Positions 1 to 5,777 of a DNA stretch of 6,361 nucleotides are shown piece by piece. The notes below the pieces were generated by a model. That model was not told where the DNA came from. It was given only the letters and a program-made list of their open reading frames with translations, and ran no database searches. The stretch comes from Candidatus Methanosuratincola petrocarbonis (ex Vanwonterghem et al. 2016). GTDB taxonomy: Archaea > Thermoproteota > Methanomethylicia > Methanomethylicales > Methanomethylicaceae. The stretch covers positions 15,487 through 21,847 of the forward strand of contig MAGV01000035.1 of the NCBI GenBank assembly GCA_001717015.1, given 5' to 3'. Both the position numbers and the translations under genes were made by a program. Position 1 is the first letter of the stretch; each line of letters begins with the position of its first letter.

Positions 1-123
1 CGATATGGCAACGACCTTCCATTCGATTCCGATTTCCTTTAGGAGCTCCCTCTTCTCCAGCAGGAGGTCTGCGAAACCCCTGCCGACCGTCCCGAAACCT
101 ATGAACGCGATGTCGAACCTCAT
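1..123 (-). CDS. hom: Homoserine dehydrogenase, N-terminal fragment (runs off left edge)
   Basis: Reading the minus strand from an ATG at 123-121 gives 41 codons with no stop up to the window edge. The peptide opens with a beta strand (RFDIAFIGF) followed by the dinucleotide-binding loop GFGTVGRGFADLL at residues 9-21, then a helix rich in K/E and a second strand (WKVVAIS). This GxGxVG arrangement within the first 15 residues is typical of homoserine dehydrogenase, which reduces aspartate semialdehyde to homoserine with NAD(P)H in threonine and methionine synthesis. Only the first ~12% of a usual ~330-residue protein is present, so catalytic residues are not visible. Another NAD(P)-binding oxidoreductase with the same Rossmann start, such as aspartate dehydrogenase, is possible. 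The gene is divergent from the GH57 gene and has no evident functional link to it. No clear Shine-Dalgarno lies upstream, so a short leader is plausible. Confidence 0.75.
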   Translation of the reverse strand, partial: MRFDIAFIGFGTVGRGFADLLLEKRELLKEIGIEWKVVAIS

Positions 124-226
124 AACTATCGCCGGTGCCTACTCAATGTGGGCAGGAATTAAAAAAACTATCCGCTGCCAAACTTGAAATAAGACCTCCA
201 ACAGATTATGTAGCGATGGTATCAGA
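124..226. promoter_or_regulatory. Divergent intergenic region with candidate archaeal TATA-like boxes
   Basis: This spacer separates the two divergent starts and is much richer in A/T than the genes. On the minus strand TTTTTTTAATT (167-157) lies about 39 bases before the homoserine dehydrogenase ATG. On the plus strand TTGAAATAA (184-192) lies about 39 bases before the GH57 ATG. If these are TATA boxes, transcription would start about 26 bases downstream and leave leaders of roughly 13 bases, which fits the lack of a strong Shine-Dalgarno before either start. Neither matches the archaeal consensus closely, so the call rests on position and composition only. Confidence 0.35.
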
Positions 227-1774
227 ATGGTCTTGATCATACCCGTTTTCGAACTGCACCAGCCCAGGCGCCTGAAGAGGCAGTTTGGGAGGGCACTCCA
301 GCCCGGCACAAAGCTCGAGAACTTCTACTTCGATGACGACCTCAACAGGGAGATTTTCCTTCGCGTCTCGAGGGCAGCGTACCTGCCGGCGCTGGACTCG
401 ATTCTGAGGTCCATAGAAAAAAATGCCTTCAAGTGCGCGATTTGCGTCTCCGGGACGCTCCTCGAGCAGGCGGTCGCTTGGGATCCAGAGATAGTGGGCA
501 AAATAAGGAGGATCGTCGAAACCGGATCCTGCGAGCTGATCGCCCAGCCGTACTACTGCTCCCTCGCCTCCCTCTTCTCGCCCGAGGAGCTGGCAGGCCA
601 GCTGGAGATGCAGAGGATCGCTTCCGAGAAGCTCTTCAAGCAGGCACCAAAGACGGCGAAGAACACCGGTCTGATTTCCAGGGATGACGTATGGAAGGTG
701 ATGCGGGCACTTGGGTTCAATTCCGTCATCGTCGAGGGGGCCGAGAGGCTCCTCGGCCTCAGGTCGCCGAACTGCCTCTATTCATTGGGCGACGGGGGGC
801 TGAGGCTCATCCCGAGGAACTACCCCCTCTCAGACATGGTGAACTTCAGGTTCGCCGAGTCCGGCCCTGGCGGCGCCCCGCTCCAGCCCGGCTACTACTT
901 GGATCTTGTCCTCTCCCAGAAGGGCGATCTCATGCTGCTGAGCTTCAACCTCGAGGCTTTCGGCGAGTACTTCGGGGAGGGGAGCGGCATAATGGAGTTC
1001 CTCGAGGCACTCCCGGAGGAGGCACAAAAGAGGGAATGTGCAGCGTGGGCTACCCCATGGGATGCAGCCGGAGCCCTCGAGCCGAGGGGGGCGGTTGAGG
1101 CAAGGGACTACTCCTCAGGGGCGGGTTCTGAGAAGGACCTGTCCGCTTGGATCGGCAATGACCTGCAGCGATACTGCCTGGATAACCTGCGGTACCTTTA
1201 CCCGTTGGCAAAGAAGTCCGTGGAGGATCTGCGGGTATGGCGCCTCCTGGGCCAGAGCGACATCTTCCTGTACATGGGCGACAAGCAGGGCATGGAAGGC
1301 GAGATACGGTCCTACTTCTCGCACTTCAGCAGCCCCGTGGAGGCGTTCTCGACATTCCTGTGGACCCTCGCCGACTATAGATCCAGGCTCTATTCAAAGC
1401 TCGGCGAAGAGGGAAGGACCTACAGGACGCTCTACGGCGACCTCCCTGACGCACACGCATTCCACTTCTATGCAGGCATGGGCAAGCCAGTCGGGGTCAA
1501 GGCTACGAACCTGAACTCCCTGAAGGCTGCCGTCCAGTCGGTCGACTCGAACGCCCTGCGTTTCCACCTCTCCAGGGGGGATCTGCGGCGTTGGGTAGGC
1601 GAGGTCCTTGGACTGCCTGTGCTCGCCGAGGAGATAAGGCGGCTCGAGGGCGATGCAGACGCAGGGGACGCATGCGAGAGGCTGGTCCGGTTGATCTCTT
1701 CAGCAATAGATGAGGCACATTCGCAAATCCAGTCAGGGGGTGCAAAGCCTGCTAAGGCTGGAATGTCACACTGA
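227..1774 (+). CDS. GH57 alpha-amylase-like protein lacking both catalytic residues, with C-terminal accessory domain
   Basis: The 515-residue protein starts with the GH57 signature FELHQPRRL (residues 8-16). Conserved region 2 is CELIAQPYYCSLASLF (102-117), where family members usually have ETYYHSL. Region 3 is KNTGLISRDD (145-154): active AAMY-type GH57 proteins have NTELIY, so the nucleophile Glu is replaced by Gly148. Region 4 is LSFNLEAFGEYF (238-249), where the family has MDYETFGEH, so the catalytic Asp is replaced by Asn241. Region 5, DLSAWIGNDLQRY (304-316), and the helical part to about 390 are well kept. Residues ~408-475 (HAFHFYAGMGKP to FHLSRGDLRRWV) form an extra domain resembling the DUF5752 type, from memory. 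The family is expected to act on cytoplasmic alpha-glucans; no signal peptide is seen. By analogy with known inactive GH57-like homologues, this is probably a glucan-binding or regulatory protein. No in-frame alternative start exists upstream before the stop at 185-187. It is followed 16 bases later by galT. Confidence 0.88.
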   Translation: MVLIIPVFELHQPRRLKRQFGRALQPGTKLENFYFDDDLNREIFLRVSRAAYLPALDSILRSIEKNAFKCAICVSGTLLEQAVAWDPEIVGKIRRIVETGSCELIAQPYYCSLASLFSPEELAGQLEMQRIASEKLFKQAPKTAKNTGLISRDDVWKVMRALGFNSVIVEGAERLLGLRSPNCLYSLGDGGLRLIPRNYPLSDMVNFRFAESGPGGAPLQPGYYLDLVLSQKGDLMLLSFNLEAFGEYFGEGSGIMEFLEALPEEAQKRECAAWATPWDAAGALEPRGAVEARDYSSGAGSEKDLSAWIGNDLQRYCLDNLRYLYPLAKKSVEDLRVWRLLGQSDIFLYMGDKQGMEGEIRSYFSHFSSPVEAFSTFLWTLADYRSRLYSKLGEEGRTYRTLYGDLPDAHAFHFYAGMGKPVGVKATNLNSLKAAVQSVDSNALRFHLSRGDLRRWVGEVLGLPVLAEEIRRLEGDADAGDACERLVRLISSAIDEAHSQIQSGGAKPAKAGMSH

Positions 1775-1780
1775 GCGCTC

Positions 1781-1784
1781 GGAG
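1781..1784 (+). promoter_or_regulatory. Ribosome-binding site deciding the galT start
   Basis: GGAG lies six bases before the ATG at 1791, in the short gap after the GH57 stop (TGA 1772-1774). An upstream in-frame ATG at 1710 would add 27 residues that overlap the GH57 gene and do not resemble the GalT amino terminus. This site therefore favours 1791. Confidence 0.65.
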
Positions 1785-1790
1785 ATCCGG

Positions 1791-2750
1791 ATGCCGGACT
1801 CCGGGGTCGTCGCCTCCTGCGAGGTCGAAGTCCGCACCGATCCGCTCACCGGCGCCGTGGCAAGGATAAACCGGGCAAGGCAGGGGAGGCCGAGGCAGCA
1901 CGAGGCTGTGCCCATCCCTGAGGCCGAAAAGGGCTGCCCTTTCTGCCCCGAGAGCCTAGAGGACTCGACCCCGACATTCCCCCCGGATTTCTGCCAATCC
2001 GGCAGGATCAGGGTGGGCAGGGCGGTCGCCTTCCCGAACATGTACCCGCTTTCGTCCATGCACAGCGTGGTCGTATTCACGCCGGAACACAAGTTGGAAA
2101 TCAATGCCTACAGCCCTGAGGAGCTTGCAGACGGGATAATGGCATCAGCAGCCTTCGCCCGGGCAGCCGCCGAGAGGGGATATCCCTTCCACTTTTTGGG
2201 GTGGAACCACCTCGGTCAGGCAGGCGCCTCGATACTGCACCCGCACTTCCAGGTGTTAGCAGGCAAGTCCCCTATCTCCTCCCTAAATGAATGCCTCGCC
2301 TCATGCAGGTCGTACCGAGAGAGGGAATCGAGATCTTTCTGGGACGACTTGCTCGAGTCGGAGGTCAGTTCTCCAAGGTACGTCGGGAAGACCCGCGGGT
2401 TCTCTTGGATGGCACCGTGGGCTCCAACCGGGGCATGCGAGGTGATTGGCGTTATCGAAGATGATTCGACCTCGCTCCTCGGGCTCGAAAAGGAACGCAT
2501 CCTTGGCCTTGCGGACGGCATCTCCAGGATCCTGAAGGGGTACTGGGGAATGGGCATCAGGTCGGTCACAATGGGCGTCTTCTCCCTGCCCCCAGGACAT
2601 GGAGAGGGAGAATTCAGGCTGCACGCGAGGATTATGGGCAGATCCAGGCGCATAGGGTGCGACAGGGCGTTCCTCGAACTTTACGGCTCGGAGGTCGGCT
2701 TAACCGAGTTCCCGGAGGAGTATGCCGCGGCGCTCAGACGCTTCTTCTGA
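1791..2750 (+). CDS. galT: Galactose-1-phosphate uridylyltransferase (GalT, HIT superfamily)
   Basis: The 319-residue product carries the GalT landmarks in order. CPFC (49-52) gives two zinc cysteines. FPNMYPLSSMHSVVVFTPEH (81-100) is the conserved nucleotide-sugar-binding stretch and ends in His100, the counterpart of a third zinc ligand in E. coli GalT. HPHFQ (150-154) is the catalytic HPH motif, with His150 as zinc ligand and His152 as the nucleophile that becomes uridylylated. A C-terminal HIT-like half follows, up to about 319. The enzyme exchanges UMP between UDP-glucose and galactose 1-phosphate in the Leloir pathway; archaeal members may use other hexose 1-phosphates. Its length is usual for archaeal forms. 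It is downstream of the GH57-like gene in one likely transcript and meets the ROK kinase gene tail to tail. In a glucan cluster it may link glucose 1-phosphate with UDP-glucose, which is inference. Confidence 0.88.
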   Translation: MPDSGVVASCEVEVRTDPLTGAVARINRARQGRPRQHEAVPIPEAEKGCPFCPESLEDSTPTFPPDFCQSGRIRVGRAVAFPNMYPLSSMHSVVVFTPEHKLEINAYSPEELADGIMASAAFARAAAERGYPFHFLGWNHLGQAGASILHPHFQVLAGKSPISSLNECLASCRSYRERESRSFWDDLLESEVSSPRYVGKTRGFSWMAPWAPTGACEVIGVIEDDSTSLLGLEKERILGLADGISRILKGYWGMGIRSVTMGVFSLPPGHGEGEFRLHARIMGRSRRIGCDRAFLELYGSEVGLTEFPEEYAAALRRFF

Positions 2751-3731
2751 TCACCCGAGCTGGGGGATCACCTTGGAGCGCACGGAGCCGAACGCCGAAA
2801 GCAGGGCGCCCACAAGGGGGGCATCCTCGCCCAGGGGGGTCGTCATCACCCTGGGGGGCGCGTTGAAGCAAAGCCGGGGCAGCGCCTGAGCAACGGGGTC
2901 GACCGTCAGGGAGGGGTTCTTCAGGGCAAGCCCTCCCCCGACCGTGATCGTCTCGGGATCGTACATGTTCACGATGTTTGCGAATGCCTTGGCGTTGATC
3001 TCTGCAGCCCTCTCGATCACGAGCTTTGCGAACGGGTCCCCTCCGTAAGCCGCGCTGAAGATCTCTTTTGCCTCGATTCTCTCCCCTCCGCCTCCCTTCA
3101 ACGTCTCAGCTAGCCTGCTCACGCCGGAAAAGCCCTCGGAAAGGTATCTTGCAAACTTGGGGATGCCGCTCCCCGAAGTGTAGGCTTCCCAATGGCCAAG
3201 CCCGCCGCAGTTGCATCTGAGCCTCCCCTCCAGATCGATTATCATGTGCCCGACCTCGTGGGCATTCCCATCCTTCCCGAGCAGCACCCTGCCGTCAACC
3301 ATTATGCCTGATCCGATCCCAGTGCCAATCCCGACGTATGCGAGGTTCCCCATCCCTCTCCCTGCCCCGACCGCCCCCTCAGCCACTGCCGCAGCCACGC
3401 AGTCGTTCAGAACAACCGCCGGTCGCCTGAACTCTGCCTCAATCGCGTCCTTGAGCGGCACGCTCTTGAGCGAGGCGTGGGGTGAGAACTCGAGCGATCC
3501 CTTCCTGATGTCAAGCCTCCCTGCTGCGCCGATGCCTATGCCCTCGACCTCACCAAAATCCCCGCCGCAGATTTCCTTGATTATGCAGATCACCTGCGAA
3601 ACGAACCGGTCTGGGCTCCCGCGCGCAACCCTCCGGACAGACCTCTTCAGGATCCTGCCTTCTTGGTCTCCAAGGGCAGCCCTGATCCAGCTCCCCCCTA
3701 TGTCCAGCCCCACCGCGCGTTTCATCGCCAT
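2751..3731 (-). CDS. ROK-family sugar kinase (probable glucokinase/hexokinase)
   Basis: The 326-residue product has the ROK plan. The phosphate-1 loop LDIGGSWIR spans residues 9-17. LND with Asp110 supplies the catalytic base. GIGTGIGSGIMVDGRVLLG (134-152) is the second phosphate loop and sugar-binding region. Glu159 with His162 (HEVGH) follows. The zinc-site segment CNCGGLGHWE (173-182) has His180 where bacterial ROK kinases have a third Cys, a variant I recall from other archaeal members. VGGG (264-267) is the adenosine-site motif. It would phosphorylate glucose or a related hexose with ATP; exact sugar preference cannot be read from sequence. It is the last gene of the minus-strand run. 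The upstream glycosyltransferase stop TGA (3724-3722) overlaps the second in-frame ATG (3725-3723, residue 3) as ATGA, so the true start may be 3725 rather than 3731. GGGTG at 3740-3736 could serve either. Confidence 0.9.
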   Translation of the reverse strand: MAMKRAVGLDIGGSWIRAALGDQEGRILKRSVRRVARGSPDRFVSQVICIIKEICGGDFGEVEGIGIGAAGRLDIRKGSLEFSPHASLKSVPLKDAIEAEFRRPAVVLNDCVAAAVAEGAVGAGRGMGNLAYVGIGTGIGSGIMVDGRVLLGKDGNAHEVGHMIIDLEGRLRCNCGGLGHWEAYTSGSGIPKFARYLSEGFSGVSRLAETLKGGGGERIEAKEIFSAAYGGDPFAKLVIERAAEINAKAFANIVNMYDPETITVGGGLALKNPSLTVDPVAQALPRLCFNAPPRVMTTPLGEDAPLVGALLSAFGSVRSKVIPQLG

Positions 3732-4891
3732 CGGACACCCGCCTTCGGCTTCCAGTCGTTGGCATTGTACTCTTCTAGGACTTTCTTGTAGAGCTCGAGT
3801 GTCTGATCCGCGGTCGTGTTCCAGGGGAACTCTTTTGCCCTCAACCTGGCATTCTCAACCAGCCTTGCCCTCAGCCCTTCATCCTCAAGGATCCTGGTGA
3901 TTGCCTTTGCAAGATCCTCTGGCGAACCGGATTGGAACTTGAGCCCGTCTTTTCCATCCGTGATTATCTCGTCGAGCCCCCCCGTGTTCGAGACGATCAC
4001 AGGGATCCCGAGCGACATGGCCTCCAGGACCACTATCCCGAACGGCTCGTAGAGGCTGGGTATTACCAACACGGATGCCTCCCCGTAAATTGAGAGCAGG
4101 GTCTCGTCGTCCACGTGGCCCAGGAAAGTCACCCTGTCGCTAACACCCAAATTCCTGGCGAGCCCCTCGAGGTAGGGTCTCATCGCGCCGTCGCCGACTA
4201 TGATCACCCTGCAGTCCTTGAGGAGGCTTGCCGCCTCCACCAGCAGGTGCGGCCCTTTCTCGTAGACGAGCCTCCCTACGAAGAGCACGGTCCTGCTGTT
4301 TTTTTTGCTCGAATTTCCGCTATTGACCCTCGCCATCTTCGGATCATACCCGTTGGGAATCACAGAGATCTTGTCGATCGGGCACCCGAGGCTCGAGTGC
4401 ACCTCGTCCATCATATACCTACTGCAGCATATGACTCTCCATGCCTCGTAGGTGAGCCACCACTCCATCTCATGGATGTGCCTCTCGCTGTCGTTCGACA
4501 ACACCCTTCTCCTCCCCAGCTCCGTTGCGTGTATCGTCGCCACTAAGGGGAGCCTCCACATGTGCTTGAGCGCGATCCCAGAGTAGGCAGTCAGCCAGTC
4601 GTGGACGTGTATGAGGTCAAAACTCCCCAGATCAGCTGCCCTCTCGATCATCAGCATGTTCAGCCCCTCTATCCAGGATACGAAGTCTGGGTAGCGCATG
4701 ACATAGGGGTTCACCCTTACGATCTCCACGCCATCAGTCTTCTCGCATGTTTTGGAAGTCCCATCAGTGAAGCTCAGGACCGTCACGTTGGCACCCTTCG
4801 ACGCAAGGTGGATCGAAAGGTTGTGGACATGCCTCCCCAGCCCCCCGACAATGTGGGGGGGATACTCCCAGGTTATTGTGAGGATCCTCAC
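3722..4891 (-). CDS. GT4-family glycosyltransferase, glycogen-synthase type
   Basis: The 389-residue product is a complete GT-B enzyme. The N-terminal Rossmann domain starts TITWEYPPHIVGGLGRHV (residues 5-22) with the GGLG acceptor/phosphate loop, and has HVHDW (95-99) and HATELGRRRVL (121-131). The C-terminal domain starts near VIPNGYD (177-183) and carries GRLVYEKG (206-213), with Arg207 and Lys212 expected to bind the donor phosphates. The E-x7-E pair is Glu282 and Glu290 (EPFGIVVLE), followed by TGGLDEII (303-310). It is a retaining transferase using a nucleotide sugar; location beside a branching enzyme and a GH57-like protein suggests glycogen synthesis, but sucrose or trehalose-type synthases of GT4 look similar. 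The start codon is GTG (4891-4889), overlapping the upstream stop as GTGA, with AGGAGG eight bases ahead. That overlap implies translational coupling to the half-size homologue. Confidence 0.9.
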   Translation of the reverse strand: MRILTITWEYPPHIVGGLGRHVHNLSIHLASKGANVTVLSFTDGTSKTCEKTDGVEIVRVNPYVMRYPDFVSWIEGLNMLMIERAADLGSFDLIHVHDWLTAYSGIALKHMWRLPLVATIHATELGRRRVLSNDSERHIHEMEWWLTYEAWRVICCSRYMMDEVHSSLGCPIDKISVIPNGYDPKMARVNSGNSSKKNSRTVLFVGRLVYEKGPHLLVEAASLLKDCRVIIVGDGAMRPYLEGLARNLGVSDRVTFLGHVDDETLLSIYGEASVLVIPSLYEPFGIVVLEAMSLGIPVIVSNTGGLDEIITDGKDGLKFQSGSPEDLAKAITRILEDEGLRARLVENARLRAKEFPWNTTADQTLELYKKVLEEYNANDWKPKAGVRWR

Positions 4892-5475
4892 TCCTGGAGC
4901 CTCCTGTAGGCCTCCATCAGCTCGTCGGCACTCCTCGCCAAGGCTATCTTTCCGCTCTCCAGCCCGTAGTTCTCTTCCAGGTGCTCTTTCATCTCCAGCG
5001 ACTTGATGACTACAAGGTCAGACCTGTTGAAGTAGTACCTCTCGATGTCGAAGATTCCCATATTGAGCAGAGAGCCCAGTGCCTTTGATCTGGTCAGCTC
5101 CGTGGTGTAGACTGAGGCGACCAGGGGTGCCCCGAAGCAGGCCTTAAGGTAAACCCCTGCGAGCCCACTCACCCAATCATGGGTGTGCACGACTGGAACA
5201 TCTCCTCCCTCATGGATCGCCTTCGATGCACCCCTCAGGAGGTCGATGTTCAGGGCATGTATGTACGCGAGTATGTGCGGGCTGCTCCTGATCGACGATG
5301 CACACTCGAATATCCGGATCCCGTCCGCCTCGGTCACCCAGTCCCTGTCGCCCCTCACAACAAGTATGGTCCTCACCCTCTTGGCGATCTCAGGTAGGAG
5401 CGACTTCAGCTCCTGAGAAAGCTCGCCGACGACCCAAGGCGGATATTCCCAGCTTATGTGCATCACTTGCTTCAT
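4888..5475 (-). CDS. Half-size glycosyltransferase-like protein: N-terminal GT-B domain only
   Basis: The 195-residue product aligns by eye with the first ~180 residues of the neighbouring GT4 enzyme. Shared marks are HISWEYPPWVVGE (residues 6-18) against TWEYPPHIVGG, VVHTHDWVSGLAGVYLK (95-111) against LIHVHDWLTAYSGIALK, and PLVASVYTTELTRSKAL (117-133). The GGLG loop is replaced by GELS, and the whole C-terminal donor-binding domain with E-x7-E is absent; the protein ends in a charged helix (ADELMEAYRRLQE). It therefore should not be a transferase on its own. The following gene is complete and has its own signals, so this is not one gene split by a frameshift. I chose ATG 5475 because AGGTAAT (5486-5480) precedes it by four bases; an earlier ATG at 5517 would overlap the winged-helix gene by 28 bases. 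Likely roles are a regulatory or glucan-binding partner of the full enzyme, or a decaying paralogue (inference). Confidence 0.82.
   Translation of the reverse strand: MKQVMHISWEYPPWVVGELSQELKSLLPEIAKRVRTILVVRGDRDWVTEADGIRIFECASSIRSSPHILAYIHALNIDLLRGASKAIHEGGDVPVVHTHDWVSGLAGVYLKACFGAPLVASVYTTELTRSKALGSLLNMGIFDIERYYFNRSDLVVIKSLEMKEHLEENYGLESGKIALARSADELMEAYRRLQE
4900..4905 (-). promoter_or_regulatory. Strong Shine-Dalgarno for the GTG-initiated GT4 gene
   Basis: On the minus strand AGGAGG ends eight bases before the GTG at 4891. It lies inside the last codons of the upstream half-glycosyltransferase gene. It explains the use of GTG and confirms the start placement. Confidence 0.75.
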
Positions 5476-5479
5476 CTGG

Positions 5480-5486
5480 ATTACCT
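5480..5486 (-). promoter_or_regulatory. Ribosome-binding site deciding the half-glycosyltransferase start
   Basis: AGGTAAT on the minus strand closely resembles the archaeal AGGTGAT and ends four bases before the ATG at 5475. It lies in the 14-base gap after the winged-helix stop codon (5492-5490). It supports 5475 over the longer alternative at 5517. Confidence 0.55.
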
Positions 5487-5489
5487 GGG

Positions 5490-5732
5490 CTAAGTGTAGA
5501 TGCTCCTTATCACGCATATCCCGAGCCTGCTCAAGTAGTACGCCGTACCCTTGCTCTCCACATACCCGTATGAGAGGAGCTCCCTTACCGCATTCTGGAG
5601 CTCCTGCTCAGACATGCCAGATGCGATCCTCAGCTCATCGAGGCTCTTGGCAGTCACTGGGTCCACAGAGGATATGTTGTGCATGGCTATAAGGAGCCTC
5701 ATTGAAGGAGCCAACTCATAGATGTCATTCAT
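5490..5732 (-). CDS. Small winged-helix DNA-binding protein, candidate regulator of the glucan operon
   Basis: The 80-residue product has the order expected for a winged helix: an opening helix (ELAPSMRLLIAMHNI, residues 6-20), a second helix (SLDELRIASG, 30-39), a recognition helix beginning MSEQELQNAVRELLSYG (40-56), then a beta wing (YVESKGTAYYLSRLG, 57-71) and a short tail. This matches MarR/ArsR-like or Rrf2-like wHTH proteins in general; I cannot assign a named family. No ligand-binding domain is attached. It is the first gene of the group that continues with the half-glycosyltransferase 14 bases on, then the GT4 and ROK genes. A TATA-like box sits 28 bases before its ATG. Position suggests local or auto-regulation of that group, which is inference. 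It might also act through protein contacts rather than DNA. Confidence 0.75.
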   Translation of the reverse strand: MNDIYELAPSMRLLIAMHNISSVDPVTAKSLDELRIASGMSEQELQNAVRELLSYGYVESKGTAYYLSRLGICVIRSIYT

Positions 5733-5756
5733 AGTAAATGATCATGGAGGGGACTC

Positions 5757-5764
5757 TAAAATAA
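5757..5764 (-). promoter_or_regulatory. Candidate TATA box for the winged-helix/glycosyltransferase operon
   Basis: The minus strand reads TTATTTTA, centred about 28 bases before the ATG at 5732. In archaea that spacing puts the transcription start at or next to the ATG, meaning a leaderless mRNA, and no Shine-Dalgarno is visible before this ATG. The box lies in the 45-base gap after the branching enzyme stop codon (5780-5778). It would give the downstream genes their own promoter. Confidence 0.45.
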
Positions 5765-5777
5765 GTTGTGATCGCTC

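Noticed and set aside
5..187. A 60-codon plus-strand open frame at the left edge
   Set aside because: It is the complement of the homoserine dehydrogenase start, whose GFGTVGRGF motif on the minus strand is convincing; the plus-strand product has no family features.
433..1514. Overlapping plus-strand open frames inside the GH57 gene (for example 691-1098 and 1038-1514)
   Set aside because: They are Arg/Gly/Pro-rich frame-shifted readings of a conserved gene and show no domain of their own.
1710..1790. Longer galT starting at ATG 1710
   Set aside because: The extra 27 residues overlap the GH57 gene, do not resemble GalT, and lack a ribosome-binding site. GGAG before ATG 1791 marks the better start.
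3211..3900. A 229-codon open frame on the plus strand opposite the ROK kinase and the end of the GT4 gene
   Set aside because: Its product is rich in Pro, Ser and Ala with no recognisable domain, and it lies antisense to two clearly conserved genes. In GC-rich DNA such open frames are common shadows.
3722..5475. One glycosyltransferase gene split by a frameshift or stop
   Set aside because: The downstream gene is complete, with its own N-terminal WEYPP/GGLG region, HDW and E-x7-E, its own Shine-Dalgarno and start. The upstream half duplicates the N-terminal domain, so they are two genes.
5476..5517. Longer half-glycosyltransferase starting at ATG 5517
   Set aside because: The 14 added residues precede the usual first beta strand, overlap the winged-helix gene, and the ATG at 5475 has an AGGTAAT site ahead of it.
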